In this document: positions 53,231 through 62,458 of the stretch, in pieces | Layout of the letters: each line of letters starts with the position of its first letter | How positions within the stretch are numbered: the stretch's first letter is position 1 | Origin: Chromobacterium subtsugae | Lineage (GTDB): Bacteria > Pseudomonadota > Gammaproteobacteria > Burkholderiales > Chromobacteriaceae | Reading direction: 5' to 3' | Assembly (NCBI RefSeq): GCF_001676875.1 | Contig: NZ_JYKA01000001.1 | Span: 124,001 to 188,000, forward strand | Length of the DNA stretch: 64,000 bases | The notes under the pieces: generated by a model | What the model was told of the DNA's origin: nothing | Databases searched by the model: none | The model's input: only the letters and a program-made list of their open reading frames with translations | Translations under genes and position numbers: made by a program

Positions 53231-55668
53231 TGAACTTCCGCATTTTGATCGTCGAAGACGAACGCATCATCGCGATGGATCTGCAGCTGCAGTTGCAGGC
53301 GCTGGGCTACGCGGTGTGCGCCGTGGTGGCCAGCGGCCCTCAGGCGATAGACAAGGCGCTGGAGCTGCGCCCGGACCTGGTGCTGATGGACATCCACCTG
53401 GAAGGCGCGATGGACGGGGTGGAAGCCGCGCGCGAAATCCACCAGCGCCTGAGGATCCCCATCATTTTCCTCAGCGCCTATGCCGAAGACGCCACCTTGC
53501 AGCGGGCGGAAAGCGCGCTGCCCTACGGCTATCTGGTCAAACCGGTATCGCCGCGCGAACTGCACGCCACGCTGCAGATGGCGATGGTGCGTTTCGGCAT
53601 CCAGCGCGGCAGCGACGAACAGGTGGAGCGCTTTTGCAAGGCGATGGAGGCCGCGCAGCTGGAAGTGTGGGAATGGCATGTCGAAATCGACCAGATGAAT
53701 GTATTCAGCCTGAACGACAATGACATGCGTTCGCTCAGTTCGGTGCTGTGCGAGTCGATCCGCAGCTTCCTGCAGCATATCGACCCGCGCGACGAATCCG
53801 AAGTGGCCAGCGCGATCAACCGCACCCGCCAAGGCGGCGACAGCTTCAACGTCAGCTTCCGCCTGCGCGCCGACGACCAGGCCGATGTCCGCTGGATGGA
53901 GGCCCACGGCAAGCGCTTCGACGACGGCGAACGCGGCGGCCGCATCATAGGCGTGATGCAGGATGTCACCGAGCGCCGCCGCGCCGAGGAGAGGCTGCGC
54001 CAGGCGGTGACGGTGTTCGAATCCACCGCCGAAGGCATCGCCATCCTCGACGCCGGCCGCAAGGTGATATCGGCGAATCCCGCCTTCAGCCAGCTCACCG
54101 GCTACGCCGAGGACGAGGCCAAAGCCTGGCCCAGCATCGACGCGTTGTACCAAGTCCCGCACAGCTCGCCCTTCCTGGAGCAGCTGCGCCATGGCGAGCG
54201 GCAGATGTGGCAAGGCAACGCCAGCTATCTGCACCGGAACGGCGCCGCGCTCTGCATCTGGGAAAGCATCAGCATCGTACCCGGTCCGGACGGCACCATC
54301 GGCAACTACGTGCTGGTGTTTTCCGACATCAGCTCGGTGCTGGCGGTGCAGGAGCAGTTGGACTTTCTGGCCAAGCACGACCCGCTGACCAGCCTGTGCA
54401 ACCGCCGCATGCTGCACGACAGGCTGGAATACGAACTGGCGCAGGCCGCGCGCCACGGCAGCATGGTGGCGGTGCTGCTGCTGGACCTCGACCACTTCAA
54501 GACCATCAACGATTCGCTGGGCCACGGCGTCGGCGACCAGGTGCTGGCGCTGGTGGCCAGGCGGCTGCAAAGCTGCATGCGCGCCAGCGACACCGTGGCC
54601 AGGCTGGGCGGCGACGAATTCTGCATCGTGTTCGGCGGCATCGGAACGCTGGGCGATGTCGATCAGGTGGCGCAGAAAGCGTTGGCGCGGCTGGCCGAGC
54701 CGATCGAGCTGGAGCACATGACCTGCTACGTAACCGGCAGCATAGGCATCGCTTTGTCGCCCGCCGACGGCGCCAGCGTGGACGAGTTGCTGCGCAACGC
54801 CGACCAGGCGATGTACGGCGCCAAGCACGCCGGCCGCAACCGCTGCTGCTTTTACGCGCCGGCCATGCAGAAAGCCGCCGAAGTCCGGCTGCGGATATCC
54901 AGCGGCCTGCACGAGGCGCTTGAGCGCAAGCAGCTGCTGCTCGCGTATCAACCCATCGTCGAACTGGGCACCGGACGCGTGCACAAGGCGGAGGCGCTGC
55001 TGCGCTGGCGCCACCCGCAGCAAGGCAATATCGCGCCAGCGGCTTTCATTCCCATCGCGGAAGAGTGCGGCATGATAGGCGAGCTCTCCGAGTGGGTGCT
55101 GGACGAAGCGCTGCGCGCCGCCCGAATCTGGCGCGAAACCCTGCGGCCCGACTTCCGGATATCGATCAATGTGTCGGCCCTGCATTTCCGCGAAAAACAA
55201 AACCACCAGCGCTGGTTGCGCAAACTGGCGGACAGCGGCGTGCCCGGCGACGCGTTGGTGCTGGAAATCACCGAAGGCGTGCTGCTGGGCGCCGATTACG
55301 CGGTGCAGGAGGCGCTGGAGCGCTATCACGCTGCCGGCATCCGCATCGCGCTGGACGACTTCGGCACCGGCTATTCGGCGCTGTCTTATCTGAAACGTTA
55401 CCGGCTGGACTACCTGAAGATAGACCAGTCCTTCGTCCGCCAGATCGCCGAGGACGCGCGCGATTTGGCGCTGTGCGAAGCCATCATCATGATGGCGCGC
55501 AAGCTGGGGCTGGAGGTGATCGCCGAAGGCGTGGAAACCGAAGCGCAGGCTGCCATCCTGCGCGCCAACCGCTGCCAGTACGCGCAAGGCTTCCTGTATT
55601 CCCAAGCGCTGCCGGCGGACGAATTCTCCGCCTGGCTGCAAAGAAGCGACGGCATCGCCGTTCCATAG
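53230..55668 (+). CDS. response regulator with PAS, GGDEF and EAL domains
   Basis: An 812-residue protein: receiver domain (1-125, phospho-acceptor D54 in VLMDIHLEG, K in YLVKPVSPREL), PAS domains (about 135-255 and 258-385), GGDEF domain with intact LGGDEF active site, and EAL domain with KAEALLRWRHP and DDFGTGYSAL. Both the cyclase and the phosphodiesterase signatures look intact, so it may switch between making and breaking cyclic di-GMP on phosphorylation by the kinase encoded upstream. Confidence 0.92.
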   Translation: MNFRILIVEDERIIAMDLQLQLQALGYAVCAVVASGPQAIDKALELRPDLVLMDIHLEGAMDGVEAAREIHQRLRIPIIFLSAYAEDATLQRAESALPYGYLVKPVSPRELHATLQMAMVRFGIQRGSDEQVERFCKAMEAAQLEVWEWHVEIDQMNVFSLNDNDMRSLSSVLCESIRSFLQHIDPRDESEVASAINRTRQGGDSFNVSFRLRADDQADVRWMEAHGKRFDDGERGGRIIGVMQDVTERRRAEERLRQAVTVFESTAEGIAILDAGRKVISANPAFSQLTGYAEDEAKAWPSIDALYQVPHSSPFLEQLRHGERQMWQGNASYLHRNGAALCIWESISIVPGPDGTIGNYVLVFSDISSVLAVQEQLDFLAKHDPLTSLCNRRMLHDRLEYELAQAARHGSMVAVLLLDLDHFKTINDSLGHGVGDQVLALVARRLQSCMRASDTVARLGGDEFCIVFGGIGTLGDVDQVAQKALARLAEPIELEHMTCYVTGSIGIALSPADGASVDELLRNADQAMYGAKHAGRNRCCFYAPAMQKAAEVRLRISSGLHEALERKQLLLAYQPIVELGTGRVHKAEALLRWRHPQQGNIAPAAFIPIAEECGMIGELSEWVLDEALRAARIWRETLRPDFRISINVSALHFREKQNHQRWLRKLADSGVPGDALVLEITEGVLLGADYAVQEALERYHAAGIRIALDDFGTGYSALSYLKRYRLDYLKIDQSFVRQIAEDARDLALCEAIIMMARKLGLEVIAEGVETEAQAAILRANRCQYAQGFLYSQALPADEFSAWLQRSDGIAVP

Positions 55669-55971
55669 CGCCGCCGCGCCATCGCGGCGGAAACCTGCCA
55701 CCGCAGCCACGCCTCCCAATCACGCTGATGGCGGGTCAAAACGGAAAGCTCCGCCTGTGGCCGCGGCCGGCGGCACACGCGCGGCCCGGACGCGCGCCAG
55801 GCTGCCATGCCGCCGGAATTCGGCGCTCATCCGTCTGGGATCCGCTGCTAAAACGTAGTTACTGACCTTAATATCAGTCTATGCCGGCGCTTAAGGGTTT
55901 GAACTCCGCCCTGCCCCTGAATATGATGCTGACAGGGCATCTGCCCGCTACACGAATAGGATAGACACGCA
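55669..55971. other. intergenic and 5' leader region of the cold-shock gene
   Basis: About 300 bases. The last 110 or so probably form the long 5' leader typical of csp mRNAs. I see no separate gene. Confidence 0.45.
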
Positions 55972-56175
55972 ATGGCAACTGGCACCGTAAAGTGGTTCAA
56001 CGACGCAAAAGGTTTCGGCTTCATCACTCCGGACGAAGGCGGCGACGATCTGTTCGCTCACTTCTCCGCGATCAACACCGGCGGCTTCAAGTCGCTGAAG
56101 GAAGGCCAGAGAGTCAGCTTCGACGTCATCTCCGGCCCGAAAGGCAAGCAAGCCTCGAACATCCTGCCGCAGTAA
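55972..56175 (+). CDS. cold-shock protein, CspA family
   Basis: A 67-residue single cold-shock domain: [20 protein letters not shown] with RNP1 (KGFGFI) and RNP2 (DLFAHFSAI) RNA-binding motifs. An RNA chaperone. A perfect terminator follows within 25 bases. Confidence 0.97.
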   Translation: MATGTVKWFNDAKGFGFITPDEGGDDLFAHFSAINTGGFKSLKEGQRVSFDVISGPKGKQASNILPQ

Positions 56176-56196
56176 ACGCGCTGCGATAGGCATGAA

Positions 56197-56222
56197 AAAA
56201 AACCGGCGGCAGCCGGTTTTTT
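56197..56222. terminator. bidirectional rho-independent terminator
   Basis: AAAAAACCGGC-ggca-GCCGGTTTTTT, an 11-bp perfect stem with T runs in both directions. It ends the csp transcript and the convergent minus-strand peptide operon. Confidence 0.9.
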
Positions 56223-56245
56223 CATTGCGCCCAGCAACCGCGCGG

Positions 56246-56683
56246 CTAGGCCCCCTTCAAGTAGATGTCCGGCCGGTGCAGCTCCATATACCGCTCCGGA
56301 TGCTCCAACGCGGTGAAACCGAACGGCAGGTAAACCGCATGGGCATTGGACGTGACCAGCACCATGCGGCGCAGCCGACGCAACGCCGGCTCGTCCGCCA
56401 TCCTTTGCATCAGCTGCCTGGCATAGCCGCGGCCGCGGCACTCCGGCACCACGAACACATCGCACAAATAGCCGAAAGTCGCCAGGTCGGTGACCACGCG
56501 GGCGAAACCCACCTGGCGCTCCCCCAGATAGGCGCCGTAGCACAGCGAGCCGGCTATCGCCTGCTCGACGGTGGCGCGGGCAATGCCTTTGGCCCAGGGG
56601 GCGTGGTCGCGCAGGAAGGCATGGATCAAACCGACATCCAGCCGGTGCTTGTCGGTGGAGATTTGCAGCCTATCGTCTTTCAT
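56246..56683 (-). CDS. GNAT-family N-acetyltransferase, last gene of the peptide operon
   Basis: A 145-residue GNAT protein: VGFARVVTDLATFGYLCDVFVVPECRGRGYARQLMQRM is the acetyl-CoA-binding core (RGRGYA is the Q/RxxGxG/A loop), followed by LVTSNAHAVYLPFGF. It overlaps the EamA stop by 4 bases (ATGA). In this context it may acetylate the pathway product or give self-protection; both are inference. Confidence 0.88.
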   Translation of the reverse strand: MKDDRLQISTDKHRLDVGLIHAFLRDHAPWAKGIARATVEQAIAGSLCYGAYLGERQVGFARVVTDLATFGYLCDVFVVPECRGRGYARQLMQRMADEPALRRLRRMVLVTSNAHAVYLPFGFTALEHPERYMELHRPDIYLKGA

Positions 56684-57603
56684 CGGTGTGGAAGCTCCTT
56701 GATGGCCAGGTGGGCGCGCTGCAGCCAACTCTTGCAAGCGGCCAGCCGGCCCGAATAAATGTTCAGCGCCAGCGCCGCCACGATCAGCGCCGAGGCCAGG
56801 ATGCTCAGGCTGTCGTAGCGTTCTCCCAGAATGAGGTAGCCGCCCAGCAGGCCGAACACCGGGCTGAGCAAGGAAAACGGCGCCACCAGCGATGCCGGGT
56901 ACAGGCTGAGCAGCTTGCCCCAGCTCCCCAGCGCGAACAGCGTGCCGATCAATGCCAGGAACAGCAGCGCCAGCAGCCCGATCCAGGAAAAATGGGCCAG
57001 CGCGCTCCATGCCGCGGCGGGTCCGCCCTCCAGCGCGAGCGACAGCACCAGCAGCGGCAGCGGCGGCACCGCGCTCATCCATACGGTGAAGCCGAACATG
57101 TCCACCTTGCCGGAGCGCTTCAGCTCGATATTGCCCCAGGCGAAGCCCGCGGCGCCCATCAAGGCCAGCAGCAGCGGCAACAGCGGCAAGGCGTCATGGT
57201 AGCGGGCATAGCCAAGAAGCAGCACGCCCAGCAAGGCCAGCGCCATCACCGCCTTCTGCGTCGCCGAGCGGTTTTCCTGCAACAGCGCGGCGGCCAGCAG
57301 CAGGGTGATGAACACCTGCACCTGGGCCAGCACCGCCACGATGCCGGCCGGCATGCCCAGCTTGATGGCGGAGAACAAGCCGGCGAACTGGATCACGCCC
57401 AGGCACAAGCCAGCGCGCAGATACAGCCGCCGCGGCAGCGTCGGCCGCGGAAACAGCCAGACCCCGGCCACGAACACCACCATGAAGCGCAGCGCCGCCA
57501 GCAGCAGCGGCGGGCACTGGGTCAGCCCTATCTTCACCACGATGAAGCTCAGGCCCCAGATCGCGGCCACCAGCACCGCCAACAATACGTGCGCCGTCTT
57601 CAT
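56680..57603 (-). CDS. EamA/DMT-family transporter
   Basis: A 307-residue, ten-helix drug/metabolite transporter with two EamA repeats (AIWGLSFIVVKIGLTQCPPL; second repeat ALMGAAGFAWGNIELKRSG onward). The family exports small metabolites and amino-acid derivatives. It is coupled by 4-base ATGA overlaps to both the aminotransferase and GNAT genes, so it most likely exports the product of this operon. Confidence 0.9.
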   Translation of the reverse strand: MKTAHVLLAVLVAAIWGLSFIVVKIGLTQCPPLLLAALRFMVVFVAGVWLFPRPTLPRRLYLRAGLCLGVIQFAGLFSAIKLGMPAGIVAVLAQVQVFITLLLAAALLQENRSATQKAVMALALLGVLLLGYARYHDALPLLPLLLALMGAAGFAWGNIELKRSGKVDMFGFTVWMSAVPPLPLLVLSLALEGGPAAAWSALAHFSWIGLLALLFLALIGTLFALGSWGKLLSLYPASLVAPFSLLSPVFGLLGGYLILGERYDSLSILASALIVAALALNIYSGRLAACKSWLQRAHLAIKELPHR

Positions 57604-58859
57604 GGCATTTCCTCCTCTTCTTCCAGCGCGGCCAGCGCGCGCCGGTACGCGTCCAGGAAATAGTCCAGCTCGTCCTCGCCCACCGTCAGCGGCGGCAGCA
57701 GCCGCAGCGCGTCGGCATCATGGGCGGCGGGCGCGGTGAGCACACCCTCGGACAATAATTGCAGCCACAAGGCGCCGGCGGCCTGCTCGCCGAAACGCCG
57801 CTTCGCCCGCGGCGTGGCGCGCAAGGCCAGCATCAGCCCAGCGCCCTCCAGCGCAAACAGGCCATCCGGCCAGGCGCGGCGCAGATAGGCCGAGCGCGCG
57901 GCGGCCCTGGCCGGCGCGTCTATGCCGCGCAGCGCCGCCAGCATATGCAGCCCGCAGCGCATGGCGAGCCGGTTGCCGCCGAAGGTGGAGCCGTGGATCT
58001 TGGCGCAGCCGGGCCGGGCGAACACCGCTTGATAGATCGCGTCGCGAAACAGTATCGCCGACACCGGCACGATGCCGCCGGTCAGCCCCTTGGCCAGCAG
58101 CAGCATGTCCGGCGGCGGCCCGCCCAGCGCCTGGTAGGCGAACCAGGCGCCGCAACGTCCCAGGCCTGACTGCGCTTCGTCGTAGATCAGCCAGGCGCCG
58201 TGGCGGCGGCACAGCGCCGCCAAGCCATGCAGCGCGTCCGCGCGCCACGCCCGCGCGCCGGCGCTGCCCTGCACTGGCTCCAGCATGACCGCGGCCACGT
58301 CGTTCGCCGCCAGCGCGGCTTCCGCCGCGGCAAGGTCCCCCCACGGCAGCCTCAGCACCGCCTCATCCTCCGGCAAACCCTGCCGCCAGAAATCGCTGCC
58401 GGCCAGCTGGGTGGCGGCAAGCGTCAAACCATGGAAACCGCCTTCGAAAACTATCGCGCGCGCCCTGCCGCAGGCCATGCGCGCCAGCTTCAGCGCGCCT
58501 TCCACCGCCTCCGCTCCGCTGCTGGCGAACAAGGCCTTGCCGCCAGCCAGGCCCGCCAAATCCAGCAAGCCCGCCGCCAACTCGCCAGCTGACGCCGACC
58601 AGCCCAGCGGGTGCAAATTGGGGGTGGGATCCATCAAGTCTTGCGCCAGCAGAGCCGACAAGGCCGGCGGATTATGGCCCAGCGCCGCCGCGCCGTAGCC
58701 GGCGACGAAGTCCAGCAGGCGGCGGCCATCGTCCAGCAGCAGCCAGCTGCCGTCGGCGGCGGCGGGCTGCGCGTCCAGCCCGCATTGGCGCAAAATCTCG
58801 CGCCAGGCCGGATTGACGCAGGCCTCGTAGGCGTCACCGCTGGCCATGTCGCGCCGCAT
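57600..58859 (-). CDS. class III PLP-dependent aminotransferase
   Basis: About 419 residues of the ornithine/acetylornithine/diaminobutyrate aminotransferase fold: LFASSGAEAVEGALKLAR, FHGLTLAATQL, VMLEPVQGSAG, DEAQSGLGRCG and the PLP lysine in LLLAKGLTGGI, STFGGNRLA. It moves amino groups on an omega-amino or keto substrate. The start (58859, with GGA upstream; 58847 also possible) overlaps the end of the preceding diiron-enzyme gene, showing tight coupling. It may process a modified or released amino acid. Confidence 0.88.
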   Translation of the reverse strand: MRRDMASGDAYEACVNPAWREILRQCGLDAQPAAADGSWLLLDDGRRLLDFVAGYGAAALGHNPPALSALLAQDLMDPTPNLHPLGWSASAGELAAGLLDLAGLAGGKALFASSGAEAVEGALKLARMACGRARAIVFEGGFHGLTLAATQLAGSDFWRQGLPEDEAVLRLPWGDLAAAEAALAANDVAAVMLEPVQGSAGARAWRADALHGLAALCRRHGAWLIYDEAQSGLGRCGAWFAYQALGGPPPDMLLLAKGLTGGIVPVSAILFRDAIYQAVFARPGCAKIHGSTFGGNRLAMRCGLHMLAALRGIDAPARAAARSAYLRRAWPDGLFALEGAGLMLALRATPRAKRRFGEQAAGALWLQLLSEGVLTAPAAHDADALRLLPPLTVGEDELDYFLDAYRRALAALEEEEEMP

Positions 58860-60330
58860 AGCTGTCCAGCGAGCAGATGGCCAAGCGGCTTTGCGCGCCA
58901 TAGAAATCAGCCACCTGGTCCATCGCCCGCAGATTCAGTTCCAGCAAATAGCCCAGATTTCCCAGCGCCCGCTGCTGGGCCAGCGGCGCCAGCACCGATA
59001 TCTCGCGGAAAAACAGACGCGACAATGCCGCGTGGTTCAGCTCCAGATTGAGATCATCGTGGCGCTTGGCCACGCGCTGATAGTCGGCGCGGCCCTCCAC
59101 CAGCTCCTCCAGCCGATGGTGGACCGGATTGTCCACGCCCGGCATGCCCTCGGTCACCATGATGGAGCCGAGATAGCCTATCGGATCGTAGCGGCCCAGC
59201 ACGGTGAAGGCGTCGACATAGGCCTGGAACAGCGGCAGCGGCAGCGCCTGGTCCAGCCAGGCCGGCGGCACGCCCAATGCCTCGCAGGTCGCGCGTTCGA
59301 ACGCCTCGTGGCCCAGCTCCTCCTGAAAATAGCGGTACACCCGCTGCTTGAGCGGCGTGCGCAGGCGCTTGGTCATCAGCGGCGCGATGATTTCGACGAA
59401 GCGCTGGGTGACGTGGTACTGCTCGATGAACAGGCCCTGCACCAGCGGGCTGAATCCCGCGCCATCGGCGTTCAGCCGCCGCACATAGCGGGACTCGCCA
59501 AGCTGCGCGAGGCTGTCCAGCGCGTACTGCTCGGCGCGGCGCATGAAGTTGACGCCGCTATCCGGCTCGGTCGCCGCCGGCCGGCTCGGCAGCCGGCGCC
59601 GCGCGTCGGGCAGCGGCGCCTGCAGCAGCAAATCCATCAGGCACAGCAAATAGGCTTCGACATGGGCCGGGCAGTAAAAACCCAGGCTGTCCGGCCGCTC
59701 AACCGGCGGGGGCCGGGAGGCGGCGCGCCCGGCCAGCCCGCAGGCGTCGGCGAAGCCGTTCAGTACCCTCCGCCACAGGCCGATCAGCTGCGGCATGTTG
59801 TCGGCCAGATACAGCTTTTGCAGATAGAAGGTTTGCAACGCGAAATTGTCGCTCCACTCCGGCGCGCCTATGCCGTCCACCGTGAAGGCATCCGCCTGCG
59901 GCGCCGGCTCATCCAGCAGATTCAGCATGACCAGCGCCGCCGGCGCGTAAAGGCCGCGGTTAGCCGCAGTGGCCTCCAACAGCCGAGCCACGCAGCGCTG
60001 CGTCAGCGACTCCAGCTCCTGCCGCCGCGCCTCCAGCGCGGAATGGTCCGCCGGCGCGTCGCGGATCAGCGACAGCTCGTCCAGCTGCCGCGCCAGCGAC
60101 AGCTGCCACGACGGGGCCGATCCTTCATGAATGTCGAACCAGATTTCGGAGCCGGGATTGGCCATTGCCAGCACGCTGTCCAGCACGCGTCCGCCATCCA
60201 CTCCGGTGAAATTGATTTCGTACTCGCTGGCGTCGGCGGCCAGCACCACGGTCTGGCCGTCTTCGGCCAGATGGGCGCTGAACGGCACCAGGCGCGGCAT
60301 GCGGTAATGACTGATGCGCCAGGCTTCCAT
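58834..60330 (-). CDS. heme-oxygenase-like diiron enzyme 3 (long form)
   Basis: A 498-residue protein. The N-terminal about 95 residues resemble a small winged-helix/PqqD-like module; a 160-residue insert follows; the C-terminal domain is of the iron-containing redox enzyme (HDO) type. Probable metal ligands: E303-x2-H306 (IEQYH), E338-x2-H341 (EELGH) and H424-x8-H433 (HDDLNLELNH). The same three motifs with matching spacing occur in its two paralogues. HDO enzymes use O2 for oxidative decarboxylation, C-C cleavage or N-oxidation. GAGGAG lies six bases before the ATG. It starts 25 bases after the previous gene. Confidence 0.75.
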   Translation of the reverse strand: MEAWRISHYRMPRLVPFSAHLAEDGQTVVLAADASEYEINFTGVDGGRVLDSVLAMANPGSEIWFDIHEGSAPSWQLSLARQLDELSLIRDAPADHSALEARRQELESLTQRCVARLLEATAANRGLYAPAALVMLNLLDEPAPQADAFTVDGIGAPEWSDNFALQTFYLQKLYLADNMPQLIGLWRRVLNGFADACGLAGRAASRPPPVERPDSLGFYCPAHVEAYLLCLMDLLLQAPLPDARRRLPSRPAATEPDSGVNFMRRAEQYALDSLAQLGESRYVRRLNADGAGFSPLVQGLFIEQYHVTQRFVEIIAPLMTKRLRTPLKQRVYRYFQEELGHEAFERATCEALGVPPAWLDQALPLPLFQAYVDAFTVLGRYDPIGYLGSIMVTEGMPGVDNPVHHRLEELVEGRADYQRVAKRHDDLNLELNHAALSRLFFREISVLAPLAQQRALGNLGYLLELNLRAMDQVADFYGAQSRLAICSLDSYAARHGQR

Positions 60331-60355
60331 GTCCCGCTCCTCGTTGTCGGCGTTG

Positions 60356-61357
60356 TTACAGGTAGAGGCGCGGCATCGCCGCGTCGGCGCGGCTGTAGTA
60401 GTCGACGATTTCCTCGTCCTGCAGCGCCATGGTTTCCACGGTCAGCACCAGATTCTTCTCCACCACCAGCTGTTCTTCGCGGCCGATGGCCGAGATGTCC
60501 TCCAGCAGCTCGCCGGTGATGTCATCGTGCCCCAGCGTGTCGTTGATGTGGGCGTGGCGCAGCAGCGGCTCCCAGAATGTCCTCGCCAGGCCCTGGCGCT
60601 CGCAGCAGCGCACCAGCGCCTGATTGAATTGTTCGCCCGGCATTTCGAAAAGGAACAACACGCTCTTGAACGACAGCAGATGCTGGCGGGCGAACACGCC
60701 CAGCGCCGAGCACAAGGCGAACGTGGACGGCAGCGGCTGCAGATGCTCCAGTCCGGTCACCTCCATGTCCACGCTGGCCAGGCTGTCCGCCAGCATCTGG
60801 TCGTGGTCCAGCTCAGACATCAGAAAACGCTGCAGCGAGCGCTGGTTCTGCCGGCTATCGGCGTGCGACAGCGCCGAGGCGATCAATCCCGGCGCGGCAC
60901 GCACCAGGCAGTAATATTCCAGCGCGTAGCCGATCAGCACATTGCGCGGCGCGCTGCCGTCGGCCAGCATGCCGTACAGCCGCGAGCGGCCGCGCTTGCG
61001 CATGGCGCGCTGAGCCAGATTGCGCAGCCGCGAATTGAATTCCAGCCCGGAAATGGCGTCGGCCGGCAGCTCGAAACGGGCCTCGGTCACCAGTCCCAGC
61101 CGGTCCAGCTCCTCCAGCAGGCCAGGCAGGCTGGCCGCCATGCGGGGATGGGAGGCGCGCAGTTCCGGCATGCTGGCCGGCGCGCGCTGCAGATCGTCGA
61201 GCAAGGCCAGCAGTTCGCGCCGGCCTTCGTCGGCGACGGACAAATCGCAGGATTGGTCGCGGTACAACAGCGCGACGCCGTCTTCTTGCTCCTGGATTTC
61301 CACGCCGGCCCGCAAGGCCGGCCGGTGGAATAGATCGTGGACACCGGGTGCGCGCAT
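60356..61357 (-). CDS. heme-oxygenase-like diiron enzyme 2
   Basis: A 333-residue paralogue. Residues about 25-95 (VALLYRDQSCDLSVADEGRR ... GLLEELDRLGLVTEA) look like a PqqD/winged-helix module. The HDO motifs are E147-x2-C150 (LEYYC, Cys in place of His), E182-x2-H185 (SELDH) and H268-x8-H277 (HAHINDTLGH). The His-to-Cys change suggests altered metal binding or a structural/pseudo-enzyme role beside enzymes 1 and 3. AGGAGG six bases before the ATG; 15 bases after the previous gene. Confidence 0.75.
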   Translation of the reverse strand: MRAPGVHDLFHRPALRAGVEIQEQEDGVALLYRDQSCDLSVADEGRRELLALLDDLQRAPASMPELRASHPRMAASLPGLLEELDRLGLVTEARFELPADAISGLEFNSRLRNLAQRAMRKRGRSRLYGMLADGSAPRNVLIGYALEYYCLVRAAPGLIASALSHADSRQNQRSLQRFLMSELDHDQMLADSLASVDMEVTGLEHLQPLPSTFALCSALGVFARQHLLSFKSVLFLFEMPGEQFNQALVRCCERQGLARTFWEPLLRHAHINDTLGHDDITGELLEDISAIGREEQLVVEKNLVLTVETMALQDEEIVDYYSRADAAMPRLYL

Positions 61358-61372
61358 CGCCCGCCTCCTCTC

Positions 61373-62362
61373 TCAGTAGTCTTCGATGCGGCGCAGCAGC
61401 GGGCCGTCGCCGGAATAGTGCCGCCATACCGCGCTGTAAAAGGCGTCGTACAGTTCGACGAACAGGTGGGTCTGCGCGTGCATGCGACGCGCCGTCTCCA
61501 GGTCGACCACATCGATCTGCGAGAAGATCTGCCGGGTGAGGCTGCCGTGCTCGCCCTTGAGGTTGATGTCGGAGTGGGCCTTGACCGGGCGCAGGAAGGC
61601 GGGATCCAGCCCCAGCCGGTAGCCGGCGTCAAGAAAGGAGTCCTGGCGGATGTCCTTGCCTTCGAGCACGCCCAGCGTGGTGAAGAAGAACAGCGGATCG
61701 TTGTGCGACCAGTAAGCCAGCGCGTTGCACAATGCCATGGTCTGCGGCAGCGGCACCGTGCGCGCCAGGTCTTCGCGGCTGATGCCGATGCGGTTCAACG
61801 CCTGCAGCAACAGCTCGTCATGGCCGTACTCCTCGGCGAAGAAGGCGTTCATCGCCAGCCGCGCCCGGGTATTGGGCACGTAGGACAGCACCGGCGCGTC
61901 GAAATAGCTTTCGCGGAACAGGAAATGGTAGTTCTCGATCACCATGCCATGGAATACCTTCTCCGGTATGTCGCCGGGCCGGCTGGCGTTCTGGCAGTTC
62001 ACCCAGAATTCGTTGCGGTACAGCGTCCGGTACAGCAGCTGATTGGACAGGTCCTCGATTTCCAGCAGGATTTCCATGCCGGTCTTGCCGGCGGCCGGCG
62101 CGATCGAGCGGATCACGCCGTAATCCTCCAGGCTGGCCAGCAACTGGCGGATGCTGTCCGCCGACTGGCGCGGCAGCGCGCCCTGCACTTCCGCCTGGCT
62201 GCAGCCCCGCCCCAGCCGCGCCACCAGTTCCGCCACTTCCGCCGCGCTGGCCTGGCCGGCGGACAGCTCCAATTCTTCGTCGCCGGCAGTCTTCACCACC
62301 AGCGGCGACTGCGAAATCACTTCGCCGTTCAGGCAATAACGCGCTTCCGGTTGGTGGATCAC
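61373..62362 (-). CDS. heme-oxygenase-like diiron enzyme 1
   Basis: A 329-residue protein, first enzyme after the small peptide gene. Residues about 5-88 (YCLNGEVISQSPLVVKT ... LLASLEDYGVIRS) have the layout of a PqqD-like/RRE winged-helix domain, the type used to bind leader peptides. The HDO domain has E143-x2-H146 (IENYH), E178-x2-H181 (EEYGHDE) and H263-x8-H272 (HSDINLKGEH). I chose GTG at 62362 because GGGAGG lies eight bases upstream; a TTG at 62398 has none. Confidence 0.75.
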   Translation of the reverse strand: MIHQPEARYCLNGEVISQSPLVVKTAGDEELELSAGQASAAEVAELVARLGRGCSQAEVQGALPRQSADSIRQLLASLEDYGVIRSIAPAAGKTGMEILLEIEDLSNQLLYRTLYRNEFWVNCQNASRPGDIPEKVFHGMVIENYHFLFRESYFDAPVLSYVPNTRARLAMNAFFAEEYGHDELLLQALNRIGISREDLARTVPLPQTMALCNALAYWSHNDPLFFFTTLGVLEGKDIRQDSFLDAGYRLGLDPAFLRPVKAHSDINLKGEHGSLTRQIFSQIDVVDLETARRMHAQTHLFVELYDAFYSAVWRHYSGDGPLLRRIEDY

Positions 62363-62458
62363 GTCGCTTCCCTCCCAGGACAGCCGGCCGCCGGCCAATC
62401 CGGCGGCGCGGCAGTCCGGCAGACCGAGGGCCGCATCGCGACACCCCGGCCGGCCGGC

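Noticed and set aside
53170-55719. 849-residue minus-strand open frame opposite the GGDEF-EAL gene
   Set aside because: Shadow of the coding strand in high-GC sequence; no domain, and the plus strand has a complete multidomain protein.
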